Source of the DNA: Candidatus Scalindua sediminis
GTDB lineage: Bacteria; Planctomycetota; Brocadiia; Brocadiales; Scalinduaceae
Direction: 5' to 3'
Length of the DNA: 64,000 nucleotides
Assembly (NCBI GenBank): GCA_008636105.1
Contig: VSDH01000001.1
Span: 124,001 to 188,000, forward strand
Below, piece after piece: positions 37,338 to 45,245 of the stretch (within the stretch, counting starts at the first letter, position 1; each line of letters opens with the position of its first letter). A program made the translations under genes and the position numbers. The notes under the pieces were generated by a model, which saw only the letters and a program-made list of their open reading frames with translations, did not search any database and was not told where the DNA came from.

Positions 37338-38717
37338 CTATATATCCACCGGACTTTTTACTGCAAGCCCTGGCTTGTTTAACACATGAGTATAAATCAT
37401 GGTCGTTGATACATCCGCATGCCCGAGCAACTCCTGTACTGTACGGATATCATAGCCATTTTCCAGTAAATGTGTAGCAAATGAGTGGCGAAGCACGTGA
37501 GAACTCATCTGTTTAGTCAAACCAACTTTTACAGCAGCAGTCTTAATTGCTCTATGAAGCCCATTCTCGTGTATATGATGACGACGTACTTCTCGGCTTC
37601 GCGGGTCAACTGATAGTTTATTTGAGGGAAAGACATACTGCCATATCCATTCTTTTCCAACGTTAGGATATTTTCTCGCCAGGGATGGCCAGATATAGAC
37701 ACCTCCTAAACCTTCTGCGATATCTTTTTCATATAGCTCCCTGGTCAGCGCCAGATGTTCTTTGAGAGGTTGCTGAAAACGATCAGGAAGTATTGTTATC
37801 CGGTCTTTCTGTCCCTTCCCGCTCCGAATGAGAATCTGACTCTGTGCGAAATCTACATCTTTTACCCTCAACCGCACACATTCCATTAGTCGCAATCCAC
37901 CCCCATAGAGCAACCCGGCCATGAGATTGTGGGTTCCTGCCAAAGCATCAAGCAGTCGGTTAACCTCCTCACGTGTCAATACAACCGGGAGCCGTTTGGG
38001 TCGTTTTGCCCTTGTAAATTCCCCTATTATGCCCAGTGGTTCTTTAAGTACCTGCTCATAAAGGAAGACCAGTGCATTCAGGGCTTGATTCTGCGTGCTT
38101 GCAGCAACCTCTCGCTCCTCAGCCAGATATTCAAGGTATTCCTTTACCGCCTCAGGCCCTAATTCCACTGGCGATTTCATCCTGTGAAACGTTATAAATC
38201 GCCGAACCCAGTCTTCATATGCCTGTTCTGTGCGTATTGAGTAATGACGGGTGCGTATTTCCGTCCGAAGTCTTTTGATCACCTCTCCGTGTTTATCATC
38301 TACTTCCTTTGAGGTTGACGAATCACGAAAAGATTTTATTTTTGACTGACCAGACGGTAGCAGACCGTGCATACTTTCTGCCCCTTTAATAACGCCAAAT
38401 ATAACCGACCATTTTTCAGACCACTCAAGTCTCAAGAAATCCTGGCAAAGCACACGCAGTGCATCTCTTGCCTGGTTTACCTGCCATTCCTTCAAGTTAT
38501 CCTGATGCCTAAGATTATTTATAAACGCCCTCACATGCTCTTCCGTACGTTCCCTGAGCGAAACACCCCTAATAGAACGAGCAAAACGTTCTACCCACGT
38601 CACATACCATTCAGCGCTGGATTGCTGCACTCCCTGCTTCAAAACAATATTACGATACTCTTGCCAAAACTCCTTATTAACATGTGATTTATCCTTGACA
38701 TTACTGCCCTTTTTCAC
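37338..38717 (-). CDS. intI: Integron integrase with an extra N-terminal core-binding domain
   Basis: A 459-residue tyrosine recombinase. The C-terminal catalytic domain has the Arg in '[19 protein letters not shown]', '[17 protein letters not shown]', '[16 protein letters not shown]' with the catalytic Tyr near 442, and the integron-specific added helix region around '[12 protein letters not shown]'. IntI proteins are usually near 320-340 residues. Here an additional SAM-like core-binding domain (about 12-105) precedes the usual one (about 135-225). It inserts and excises gene cassettes at attI and attC. The start is GTG with AGGAG 6 bases upstream. It is divergent from its cassette array. 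Confidence 0.93.
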   Translation of the reverse strand: MKKGSNVKDKSHVNKEFWQEYRNIVLKQGVQQSSAEWYVTWVERFARSIRGVSLRERTEEHVRAFINNLRHQDNLKEWQVNQARDALRVLCQDFLRLEWSEKWSVIFGVIKGAESMHGLLPSGQSKIKSFRDSSTSKEVDDKHGEVIKRLRTEIRTRHYSIRTEQAYEDWVRRFITFHRMKSPVELGPEAVKEYLEYLAEEREVAASTQNQALNALVFLYEQVLKEPLGIIGEFTRAKRPKRLPVVLTREEVNRLLDALAGTHNLMAGLLYGGGLRLMECVRLRVKDVDFAQSQILIRSGKGQKDRITILPDRFQQPLKEHLALTRELYEKDIAEGLGGVYIWPSLARKYPNVGKEWIWQYVFPSNKLSVDPRSREVRRHHIHENGLHRAIKTAAVKVGLTKQMSSHVLRHSFATHLLENGYDIRTVQELLGHADVSTTMIYTHVLNKPGLAVKSPVDI

Positions 38718-38847
38718 AATAATCTCCTGTAAAAGATATGTAAAAGATAAGGAAGAAGACCTAAAAATACGATACTATATTGAATGTCATCTATTACTAA
38801 TCGGCGCATTATAACATATTAATATAACACATTCAAACCAATATCTG
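38718..38847. other. attI region of the integron
   Basis: This non-coding stretch between intI and the first cassette ends at the core site GTTATGT (38847-38853), where the cassette joins after the G at 38847. By integron rules this is attI, and it should also carry the intI promoter and possibly the cassette promoter. It is AT-rich with short inverted motifs (ATAACA/TGTTAT types), but accessory integrase sites cannot be assigned. Confidence 0.6.
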
Positions 38848-39895
38848 TTATGTGTTCTAGTAATGACGAGTTTCGAACAGGAGCTGACAATGGACTTTCG
38901 CTCTGACCCTATACGTATATGGAGGGCGCAATGAAGTCAGGTTATATATATGTATTGGTGCACCCGTCTGATCCTGACCTTTACAAGATCGGAATAACAA
39001 CCCGTAAACCCGAACAACGATTGGCCCAGCACAATAGCGATTACACTCAACTAACAGGCCGTATTGTTAAAGAAACTGGCCAAAAATGGGAATTGAAGAA
39101 ATACCATGCCGTCTCTGATCCGTATTGGGCCGAAATGGTTTTTTGGAGAGCAACACCTTTGGCAGATATCCCGTTTCGACAAGGAATTGAAGTTGACAAA
39201 ATAGAATGGGAATGGGTACAAGCGGGTTTGGACGCAGCAAAGAAAGCGGGGGTACGGCCGCCACCAAAGCCTTTGCCAGATCATGTTTATGCAAATACGG
39301 CTTGGATGAACAAAAGACTTGCAGGACGCGGTATCACCCTTGTAGGGCATATTCGAAGCAAGTTTGGAAAATCTACCTTTCAATGCAGTAACGGCCATGA
39401 GTGGCGAACGGTACCCAACGATGTGGCAGAAGGTGAAGGCTGTCCGCAGTGTGGGATCGGCGAAAAGGATCCAGAAGAAATTAGGCAAGCGATAAAACCG
39501 GGCATCCTTTGTTTGTTGATACATCCTGATAAGCCAGGGGTTATTATAATCGGACTGACATACAGCACACTAGAACAATGTTATGAAGAAAATGTCTGGA
39601 GCGACTGGGAGATACATCGCTATCGAAATGTTGAAGAACCCGTTTTAGCTGAATCATTAATTTGGAAATTGCTAGGCTATCCTCTGCCCAATGATCGCGA
39701 ACCAATTAATATAGATTTGAGCATAGCAGAGCAGTCGTTCCGCGACTTAATTCCACTAATGCAACGCGAGATTGCTTTGGCGGAAAAGAAAAAAGAAGAC
39801 GTTCAGAAAACTGATTGGACTAACATGAAATGGGATAAAACACATAACAAGGCGCCCCAGCCGACGCCAAAAAGCGGCGCGGCTGAGCTTTAACG
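38848..39895 (+). mobile_element. Integron gene cassette 1
   Basis: The cassette begins TTATGT (38848-38853), the exact complement of its own attC R'' box ACATAA (39842-39847), as expected for a cassette inserted by IntI. It is 1048 bases long, carries one gene in the array direction, and ends at the G of GTTAGAT (39895). Confidence 0.85.
38931..39893 (+). CDS. Cassette-1 protein: GIY-YIG-type (T5orf172-like) with zinc ribbon
   Basis: With the ATG at 38931 (GGAGG 5 bases upstream; an upstream ATG at 38919 is less likely) the protein has 320 residues. The N-terminus 'GYIYVLVHPSDPDLYKIGIT' followed by 'RLAQHN' is a GIY-YIG nuclease-like domain of the T5orf172/MUG113 type. The middle has a zinc-ribbon pattern with Cys pairs ('FQCSNGHEW' and 'GCPQCG'). 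A second stretch, 'GILCLLIHPDKPG', echoes the GIY part. The last 15 residues, 'NKAPQPTPKSGAAEL', are translated from the attC site. Function is unproven; defence or DNA processing is a guess. Confidence 0.8.
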   Translation: MKSGYIYVLVHPSDPDLYKIGITTRKPEQRLAQHNSDYTQLTGRIVKETGQKWELKKYHAVSDPYWAEMVFWRATPLADIPFRQGIEVDKIEWEWVQAGLDAAKKAGVRPPPKPLPDHVYANTAWMNKRLAGRGITLVGHIRSKFGKSTFQCSNGHEWRTVPNDVAEGEGCPQCGIGEKDPEEIRQAIKPGILCLLIHPDKPGVIIIGLTYSTLEQCYEENVWSDWEIHRYRNVEEPVLAESLIWKLLGYPLPNDREPINIDLSIAEQSFRDLIPLMQREIALAEKKKEDVQKTDWTNMKWDKTHNKAPQPTPKSGAAEL

Positions 39896-39901
39896 TTAGA
39901 T
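39842..39901 (+). other. attC site of cassette 1
   Basis: A 60-base imperfect palindrome with R'' ACATAAC (39842-39848), L'' AAGGCGCC, central arms AGCCGACGCC / GGCGCGGCT around AAAAAGC, L' region GCTTTAAC, and R' GTTAGAT (39895-39901). All integron attC boxes are present in order. The stop codon of the cassette gene lies within it. Confidence 0.88.
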
Positions 39902-40720
39902 GATAAAAAACGAGAATAAATAGATGACAAATACAATTCGAGAGATTGTATGTGCTCGTATAAAGAATCTCATAAATAGCTCGGAAGCTCTCGACAGTCT
40001 TCCTCATGCGACGACTCGTGGTGAACTTAGAGAGGATCTCCTAGTAGAGTTTCTAGGGGAGCTGATACCTTCGCACCTTCATATTAAAAAAGGACTAATT
40101 TGTAACTCAGAAGGGAAAACAACCAGTCAAACGGATTTTATTATTTACGATCCAGAAATACTTCCTAATATTACCCTTTCAGGGCATGTCGGTGTTGTTC
40201 CAATTGAATCGGTGTATTTGCAAGCAGAAATAAAATCTACAATTGATACAAAGACGCTTACACAAGTATCGAAGCAAGTCGAAGCTCTTCACCAGTTAAA
40301 CATAGCTCATCGAAGTTCGATGAGTACAGTTAACAATATAATTGTTTCAACTATAGTAATTGGATATTCATGTAATGTTGCAGAGGAAACTCTAAAGGAA
40401 TGGTTGTCAAAATCAAATGAAATGCCTAATTTAGTCGCAATTTGTATTCTAAAAGAAGCAAAGACTCTTCTGCGCATAGGTCAAAATGAAGTAAAAGTTG
40501 TAAAGCCTAAGCAAGGTGACCCTTATTATTCTGTATTCGTGTTTCTTCAAAAACTATATGGATTGCTTGTTGATATAAAAAAAGGAAGAAATGATTTTGA
40601 GGCAGACTGGGGTCAGTACTTATAGGCTAAGACAGATGCTCCAAAATATATTCATTGGAAAAGCATCTAACCAATCGCTTAAACTAACCCCTCTATCACG
40701 TGCGGTTCTTAAGCTTTTTG
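39896..40720 (+). mobile_element. Integron gene cassette 2
   Basis: It begins TTAGAT (39896-39901), again the exact complement of its own R'' box ATCTAA (40665-40670). It is 825 bases long, with one gene in the array direction. It ends at a degenerate R' whose G is at 40720; the next bases, TTTCTT, do not match the core, so this is probably the last cassette. Confidence 0.75.
39924..40625 (+). CDS. Cassette-2 protein: DUF6602-like, PD-(D/E)XK nuclease-like fold
   Basis: A 233-residue soluble protein. The order 'TRGELREDLLVEFLGELIP', 'KGLICNSEG', 'SQTDFIIYDPE' and 'VYLQAEIKSTID' gives the Glu...Asp...Glu-x-Lys pattern of a PD-(D/E)XK nuclease core, as in DUF6602. The later half is helical with no clear motif. 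It is the only gene of cassette 2, 28 bases after the cassette boundary. Relatives are common in defence islands and cassettes, so an anti-phage or restriction-type role is plausible but not shown. The ribosome binding site is weak. Confidence 0.7.
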   Translation: MTNTIREIVCARIKNLINSSEALDSLPHATTRGELREDLLVEFLGELIPSHLHIKKGLICNSEGKTTSQTDFIIYDPEILPNITLSGHVGVVPIESVYLQAEIKSTIDTKTLTQVSKQVEALHQLNIAHRSSMSTVNNIIVSTIVIGYSCNVAEETLKEWLSKSNEMPNLVAICILKEAKTLLRIGQNEVKVVKPKQGDPYYSVFVFLQKLYGLLVDIKKGRNDFEADWGQYL

Positions 40721-40726
40721 TTTCTT
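40665..40726 (+). other. Degenerate attC site of cassette 2
   Basis: R'' ATCTAAC (40665-40671) is followed by CAATCGCTTAA. GCTTAA (40677-40682) is inverted by TTAAGC (40709-40714). The R' position reads GTTTCTT (40720-40726) instead of the GTTRRRY consensus, so the right arm has decayed or the flanking DNA was never a core site. Confidence 0.6.
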
Positions 40727-41169
40727 TGTTTATTTTATTTTTATGTGAGAAATGGGGTCAGACCTTGAAAGCAGAATATGATTGACATGCTACAATATTT
40801 GATTAATAGCAGGTAGGGTCAGGTCTTGAAAGGGAACAGAGAAGGGTCAAACCTTCATATTTCAATTAGTAATAAATTATGTGGGATAGACAAAATGTAG
40901 TCTATGGCAAGACCTTTAAGATTAGAGATTATAATACTATTATTGAATAATGAAGGTTTGACCCTGGCCCCATTGACCCTGGCCCCATTGTTGAGAAGAA
41001 AGAAGCGCATACAGGAAGGAGGAGCAAAGTAACCTGTGGACTACCAGTTTGATTGGAGCTGTTGATTAAGTCGATTAAACGACAGGAATTAATCCTTAGA
41101 AAATGCTTTCTTATCTATGAGTTATTATATTGGTTAAGTTTAATCAAGTCATAAAATTACTTTAAAAAT
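40727..41169. repeat. Gene-free stretch with GGGTCAGACCTT-type repeats
   Basis: No gene is visible after the integron. GGGGTCAGACCTTGAA (from 40754), a variant near 40815 (GGGTCAGGTCTTGAA) and a third copy AGGGTCAAACCTTCAT (40843-40858) are followed by an exact 16-base inversion, ATGAAGGTTTGACCCT, at 40950-40965. A tandem GACCCTGGCCCCATT occurs at 40960-40974 and again directly after it. Repeats of this type flank REP-associated (Y1) transposase genes or their MITE-like derivatives in other genomes; no transposase is present here. Confidence 0.65.
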
Positions 41170-41589
41170 CTACCTCTTTACTGTATTTTTCCTGGTTGTT
41201 GCCTTCTTAGCCACTTTCTTCTTAACCATTGCCTTCTTAGCTGGTGTCCGCTTTTTTGCTACCCCGGTCTTTTTACCATTTTTCGAAAATATTTCTTGCA
41301 TGTCTTTTTTTATAGTTCCGATTAACCTTGTCTCGCATCCTTCTATATCATCACGCATTTTCCCGGAAATTTCCTGTCCTAATTCTGAAACCCGCTTTTT
41401 TAAACTTTCTATATCAATGCGAAGGTCAGCATAATTTGAATCGGGTTTTTTTAATCCTCCAATATCAATACGTATTTCGTTATACTGGGCCCCAAGATCA
41501 TCCTTTATCTCCTGAAATTGCCTTGAAATCATTTCACTAATCTTATCAACCACAACAAATTGGAAATACTGTTCCAGTACCGCGCTCAT
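41170..41589 (-). CDS. Coiled-coil protein with Lys/Ala-rich histone-H1-like tail
   Basis: A 139-residue protein. Residues 1-105 are helical with heptad-like hydrophobic spacing ('ISEMISRQFQEIKDDLG', 'LRIDIESLKKRVSEL'). The last 35 residues are strongly basic and repetitive, e.g. 'KKRTPAKKAMVKKKVAKK', like the tails of bacterial histone H1-like or AlgP-type proteins. The tail may bind DNA or RNA; the coiled coil may oligomerise. It is not assigned to a named family. It lies alone between the integron flank and mobB, same strand as mobB but 110 bases downstream. Confidence 0.65.
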   Translation of the reverse strand: MSAVLEQYFQFVVVDKISEMISRQFQEIKDDLGAQYNEIRIDIGGLKKPDSNYADLRIDIESLKKRVSELGQEISGKMRDDIEGCETRLIGTIKKDMQEIFSKNGKKTGVAKKRTPAKKAMVKKKVAKKATTRKNTVKR

Positions 41590-41699
41590 GTTAATACCTC
41601 CCTTTCATAAAAATGGTTGAAGTGTAGAAGGAATTTATGCATACAATATCTAGTTTTAATAGCTTGTTGAGGTATATATATAGTATTTCGGTATGTTTT

Positions 41700-42221
41700 T
41701 CAAGTATTTTTTTTTATTACGGTTTGATTATTATGCGAGATAATATCTTCTATAAAATCGAGGGCTCTATTTATGTCTTTCTCTGAAAAGCACATTGTTT
41801 TCGTGTTTTCCTTTACAAGCAGCAGTTCGTTATTTGAATTTTCTCGAACTATTTCCATTTTTTGCGGATCTATAATCTTAATTCTAGGATAGTCTTCTGC
41901 ACTGCATCCTTCAACTAGTATGACACTTACGTCATTAAAATACTTTTCTATAATCTCATTCATTTGAGGAGAATTCTTAACCCTCTTTATGACAGCAACC
42001 TCATCTTGTGAAGAAATGGCAACTGTATCTGCCCCTGAATGGAAATATTTGTATGTATCTTTACCTTCGTGGTCAATCTCAAACTCGCGGATGTTATATT
42101 TAAGGGTGCCTACTCTGTACCCACGTTCTTTCAACTTTGGAATGAGTTCTCTGATAAGTGTTGTCTTTCCTGTGTTTTGTTTTCCCGCAATGGATATTAT
42201 TGTTACGTCTTCAGAATTCAT
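41700..42221 (-). CDS. mobB: Molybdopterin-guanine dinucleotide biosynthesis protein B
   Basis: A 173-residue P-loop GTPase with 'ISIAGKQNTGKTTLIRELIP' at the N-terminus, 'GYRVGTLKYN' and 'VILVEGCSAEDYPRIKII', the MobB pattern. It supports insertion of the guanylyl molybdenum or tungsten cofactor into enzymes such as formate dehydrogenase. Its start overlaps the end of the flxA-like gene by 11 bases, so it is translationally coupled to the hdr-flx operon. No molybdoenzyme gene is in the window. Confidence 0.85.
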   Translation of the reverse strand: MNSEDVTIISIAGKQNTGKTTLIRELIPKLKERGYRVGTLKYNIREFEIDHEGKDTYKYFHSGADTVAISSQDEVAVIKRVKNSPQMNEIIEKYFNDVSVILVEGCSAEDYPRIKIIDPQKMEIVRENSNNELLLVKENTKTMCFSEKDINRALDFIEDIISHNNQTVIKKNT

Positions 42222-43044
42222 CGGGCATCTTGCTTATTTCTTCAGCCGTAAAGACGGGGCCATCTTTACAAACATAAGTACAACCAATATTACACCGGCC
42301 GCATTTCCCCAGCCCACATTTCATCCTACTCTCAAGAGTGGTATATACTTTTTCTTGTTTAAAACCAAGTTTTTCCAGTACAGGTAATGTGAACTTAATC
42401 ATTATGGGAGGTCCGCATACAATAGCGATTGTATCCTCGCTACTGGGTGCTGTTTGTTCCACAACGGTTGGGACAAAGCCCACCTTGCCACTCCAATCCG
42501 GAGTTTCTCCTCCGGGGTCAACTGTAGTAACCAGATTAACATCATCCCTTGCATTCCATTCCTTGAGTTCATGTTTATATACCAGGTCTGCGACGGTTTT
42601 CGCCCCGTAAACGATCGTTATATTTTTGTACTTGTCACGAAGGTCTAAACAATTCCAGATGACACATCTTAATGGTGGTAATGCAATACCTCCTGCAACA
42701 AATACAAGGTTCTTCCCTTCCCACTCCTCTATTGGAAACACGTTCCCGTATGGACCCCTGAATCCAATAGTATCGCCTACATTGAGTTCACTCAGTGCAT
42801 TGGTTACCCTTCCAGCCTGTCTGAAGGTACATTCAATGTAGTCCTTCCTTGTGGGTGATGAAGCGATACAAAAGGTAGATTCACCATAACCAAAAACAGA
42901 ATAGAGTGCAAATTGTCCTGCCTGGAATTGAAAATTCTTACCTTCATCTTCGTTTAAGAAATTAAGTCTGAATGTTCTTACACCCGGAGCCTCATCTATC
43001 ATATCACTGATATTCATAAGATATGGTTTATATATATTTTCCAT
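42211..43044 (-). CDS. flxA: FlxA-like NAD(P)/FAD oxidoreductase (HydG/AsrB type)
   Basis: A 277-residue protein of the ferredoxin reductase fold. The FAD-binding part has 'RTFRLNFL...FQAGQFALYSVFGYGE', the nucleotide-binding part 'VFVAGGIALPPLRCVIW' and 'AIVCGPPIMIKF', and the C-terminal [2Fe-2S] motif is 'CGLGKCGRCNIG...YVC'. It resembles the gamma subunit of sulfhydrogenase and AsrB. Next to HdrABC it fits FlxA, the NADH-oxidising subunit of the FlxABCD-HdrABC complex. It is 2 bases from the flxB-like gene. Confidence 0.8.
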   Translation of the reverse strand: MENIYKPYLMNISDMIDEAPGVRTFRLNFLNEDEGKNFQFQAGQFALYSVFGYGESTFCIASSPTRKDYIECTFRQAGRVTNALSELNVGDTIGFRGPYGNVFPIEEWEGKNLVFVAGGIALPPLRCVIWNCLDLRDKYKNITIVYGAKTVADLVYKHELKEWNARDDVNLVTTVDPGGETPDWSGKVGFVPTVVEQTAPSSEDTIAIVCGPPIMIKFTLPVLEKLGFKQEKVYTTLESRMKCGLGKCGRCNIGCTYVCKDGPVFTAEEISKMPDEF

Positions 43045-43046
43045 AT

Positions 43047-44084
43047 TTATTCCTTATTTACTGGTTGGCTTTCTTCGGTTGCAATTATTTCGAGCATTTC
43101 AGAGATATTCATGTCTGCAGGGCAGACTCGTGAACATCTCCCACAGCCAACGCAGAGAATACTGTCAAATTTTTCTACATAATACTTAAACTTATGCATG
43201 ATCCTCTGGCGCCATCGCTGATCTTGTGTGGACCTTGGATTGTGTCCGGACGTATGCAGTGTAAACATCTTGAATTGACATCCATCCCAATTCTTAACCC
43301 TGTCACCTTTTGACATCGTACACTCGTCAACAATATCAAAGCAATGGCATGTGGGACAAACAAATGTACATGCGCCACAGCCTATACATTTCGTAGAAAA
43401 TTCAGCCCATACTTTGTGTACAAAATTTTCATCGAGCCACGGTTTTACCTTTTCAATCTCAAACTTATTTTCAACTGTAGCCACCTGTCTATTGAGAGTT
43501 TCAGTACCGGGATTGTCAGCAGGTGTAAAAACTGTTCCCAAACTTTCTACCAGTTTTTCACCTTTTTCTGTTACTGTTTCAACCAAGTATTCATCATCTG
43601 AAACCTTGGTTAACAATACGTCACTGCCTTCCTTTGAATCGGGAGCTAAACCTACTGAAGTGCAAAAGCAATAATTATCACATTTGTCACATGCAATAGT
43701 TACTATTGTAGTAGCTTCCCTCCTCTGAACCCAGAATTTATCGGTGCAGTCCCAGTTGAAGACCTTATCCATGATAGGTAAGCTTGCTGCGTCGCAGGGT
43801 CTTGAACCAAAAACAACCGTTTTAACTGCAAAACCTTCAGGCTCTTCCATACTAACCTTATTTTTTTCAATTCTATAAGATAATATCTTTTCCGTCTTTG
43901 GAAGAAAGAATTCTTTAATAGAATTGTTGGTTTGGACGTGGTCAAGGTGAATCTCATCCGCACTCTGTACCTCGTCAAGCATGACAAGGTTACTGTCTTT
44001 TTTTGGAGCAATAGTTTTATAACCCTGATCCTTCAGGCCTGTTATTAAGGAATTAAATTTTTCTTTCTTTAAAGTTTTTTCCAC
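43047..44084 (-). CDS. flxB: FlxB-like iron-sulfur protein (sulfhydrogenase beta/AsrA type)
   Basis: A 345-residue soluble protein. The N-terminal two-thirds match the HydB/AsrA family ('VFGSRPCDAASLPIMDKVF', with an extra Cys-rich 'CDKCDNYCFCTSVG'). The C-terminus has two [4Fe-4S] motifs, 'CIGCGACTFVCPTCHCFDI' and 'CVGCGRCSRVCPADM'. It likely passes electrons between the FAD/NADH subunit and the rest of the complex. Gene order beside flxA, a second ferredoxin-like gene and mvhD-like gene supports the Flx assignment; the family call is firm, the symbol is inference. Confidence 0.78.
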   Translation of the reverse strand: MEKTLKKEKFNSLITGLKDQGYKTIAPKKDSNLVMLDEVQSADEIHLDHVQTNNSIKEFFLPKTEKILSYRIEKNKVSMEEPEGFAVKTVVFGSRPCDAASLPIMDKVFNWDCTDKFWVQRREATTIVTIACDKCDNYCFCTSVGLAPDSKEGSDVLLTKVSDDEYLVETVTEKGEKLVESLGTVFTPADNPGTETLNRQVATVENKFEIEKVKPWLDENFVHKVWAEFSTKCIGCGACTFVCPTCHCFDIVDECTMSKGDRVKNWDGCQFKMFTLHTSGHNPRSTQDQRWRQRIMHKFKYYVEKFDSILCVGCGRCSRVCPADMNISEMLEIIATEESQPVNKE

Positions 44085-44102
44085 AGTGAAATTCCTGAAA
44101 TC

Positions 44103-44948
44103 TTATTTTATAAAATCCTGATTGTCGTCTTCCTTATACGTAGCCATAGCAAGTTCATCATCTATATTATAGCCAGCCCTGTATTTAAAATTCTTTTCTG
44201 TCTCCTTGGCAAGTTTTTTATTCAGGAGGTTGAGTGGAATGTCTGCCGGACATACCCTTTGACACTCTTCACAATTAATACATCTGCCAGCTAAATGATA
44301 AGCCCTTGTAACGTTCCATGAGAGATTGCCACGCGGATGCGCACTTGGATCTATCCATTGAGGTTGGTTTTTATCAACAATACACCTATCACAAAAGCAG
44401 AGAGGGCAAATACTGCTACAGGCGTAGCACTTGATACATTTTGCAAACTGTTTCTGCCAGAATTCCCATTTGTCCTTTTCTGACAACTTCTCATATTCTT
44501 CTATTTCGGCATATCTCTCTTCAAAGGAGATTTCCTTGTTTTCAATCTTCTCACCAATCAATTCATCGTATATCCTGGGGGTGTGGATATCACATGCCTT
44601 GCATTTAGTTGCCTGCGGTTCCCCTACACCATTACATGTGACACCAAGGATATACACGTCTTCGCGTTTAATTTGGCTCTCCTTAATAAGGACGATAATA
44701 GTCTTTGCATCACATCCCTTTACTACAATCGCCGGTTTTCCAAGTTTTCTGGCTTCCTGCCGCTTGAGATACGTTGTAAGGTTATAGACACAATACTTAT
44801 TCCATGTTAATTTATTTACGTCTTCAGGCTTGGTAATAAATACGGGTCTTGTTCTTTCCGGTGTACTACCTTCACCATAACCGTAGATGACGTCTACGGT
44901 TTTACTCCTGAGGAGTTCTTCTGCCTTCTTTCTTAAAGCCTCAATCAT
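44103..44948 (-). CDS. flxC: FlxC-like 4Fe-4S protein
   Basis: A 281-residue protein. The N-terminal part ('VDVIYGYGEGSTPERTRPVF', 'VVKGCDAKTIIVLIKE') is like the beta subunits of F420-type hydrogenases and formate dehydrogenases. The C-terminal part has two clusters: 'CIKCYACSSICPLCFCDRC' and 'CINCEECQRVCPADIPL'. A further Cys set, 'KCKACDIHTP', lies near residue 120. It lies between the flxB-like and flxD-like genes. A 124-base repeat element sits upstream, between it and flxD. Confidence 0.75.
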   Translation of the reverse strand: MIEALRKKAEELLRSKTVDVIYGYGEGSTPERTRPVFITKPEDVNKLTWNKYCVYNLTTYLKRQEARKLGKPAIVVKGCDAKTIIVLIKESQIKREDVYILGVTCNGVGEPQATKCKACDIHTPRIYDELIGEKIENKEISFEERYAEIEEYEKLSEKDKWEFWQKQFAKCIKCYACSSICPLCFCDRCIVDKNQPQWIDPSAHPRGNLSWNVTRAYHLAGRCINCEECQRVCPADIPLNLLNKKLAKETEKNFKYRAGYNIDDELAMATYKEDDNQDFIK

Positions 44949-45242
44949 TTAAATTTACTTCCTTTACTCGTAAAACTTGTGAGCGTTTTACTGTACAAAA
45001 TAAATATTATAAAATCTAACGTAACTATTCATTCCCCCTGTCATTCTGAATGAAGCGAAGCTGAATGAAGAATCTTTTGCTTTCAAGCAAATAGATGTTT
45101 GTTCAAAGCCATACCGTCTGCTATTAAGAGATTCTTCGGTCGTAACCCCCCTCAGAATGACATGTTGCTCTGCAATATAAACTTTTATATAACCAACATT
45201 GTCAGCCAGCCCATGAATGTGGAAACCTGAAGGTTTCCGCTA
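44949..45242. repeat. Intergenic repeat pair inside the hdr-flx operon
   Basis: This 294-base gap contains a 124-base element with 11-base inverted ends, TGTCATTCTGA (45039-45049) and TCAGAATGACA (45152-45162), holding an AAGAATCTTT / AGAGATTCTTCG inner pair. Next to the flxD stop, a hairpin repeat, GTGGAAACCTGAAGGTTTCCGC, occupies 45219-45240. Confidence 0.7.
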
Positions 45243-45245
45243 CTA
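45219..45245 (-). repeat. Hairpin repeat (GTAGCGGAA family), copy 1
   Basis: On the minus strand TAGTAGCGGAAACC forms the left arm of GGAAACCTTCAGGTTTCC. The flxD stop codon TAG (45245-45243) is the first three bases of this repeat. A second copy lies inverted on the other side of flxD. Confidence 0.6.

Noticed and set aside
40591-40785. A 64-codon frame after the DUF6602 gene
   Set aside because: It overlaps the DUF6602 gene end and runs through attC2 and repeat DNA; no coding pattern is visible.
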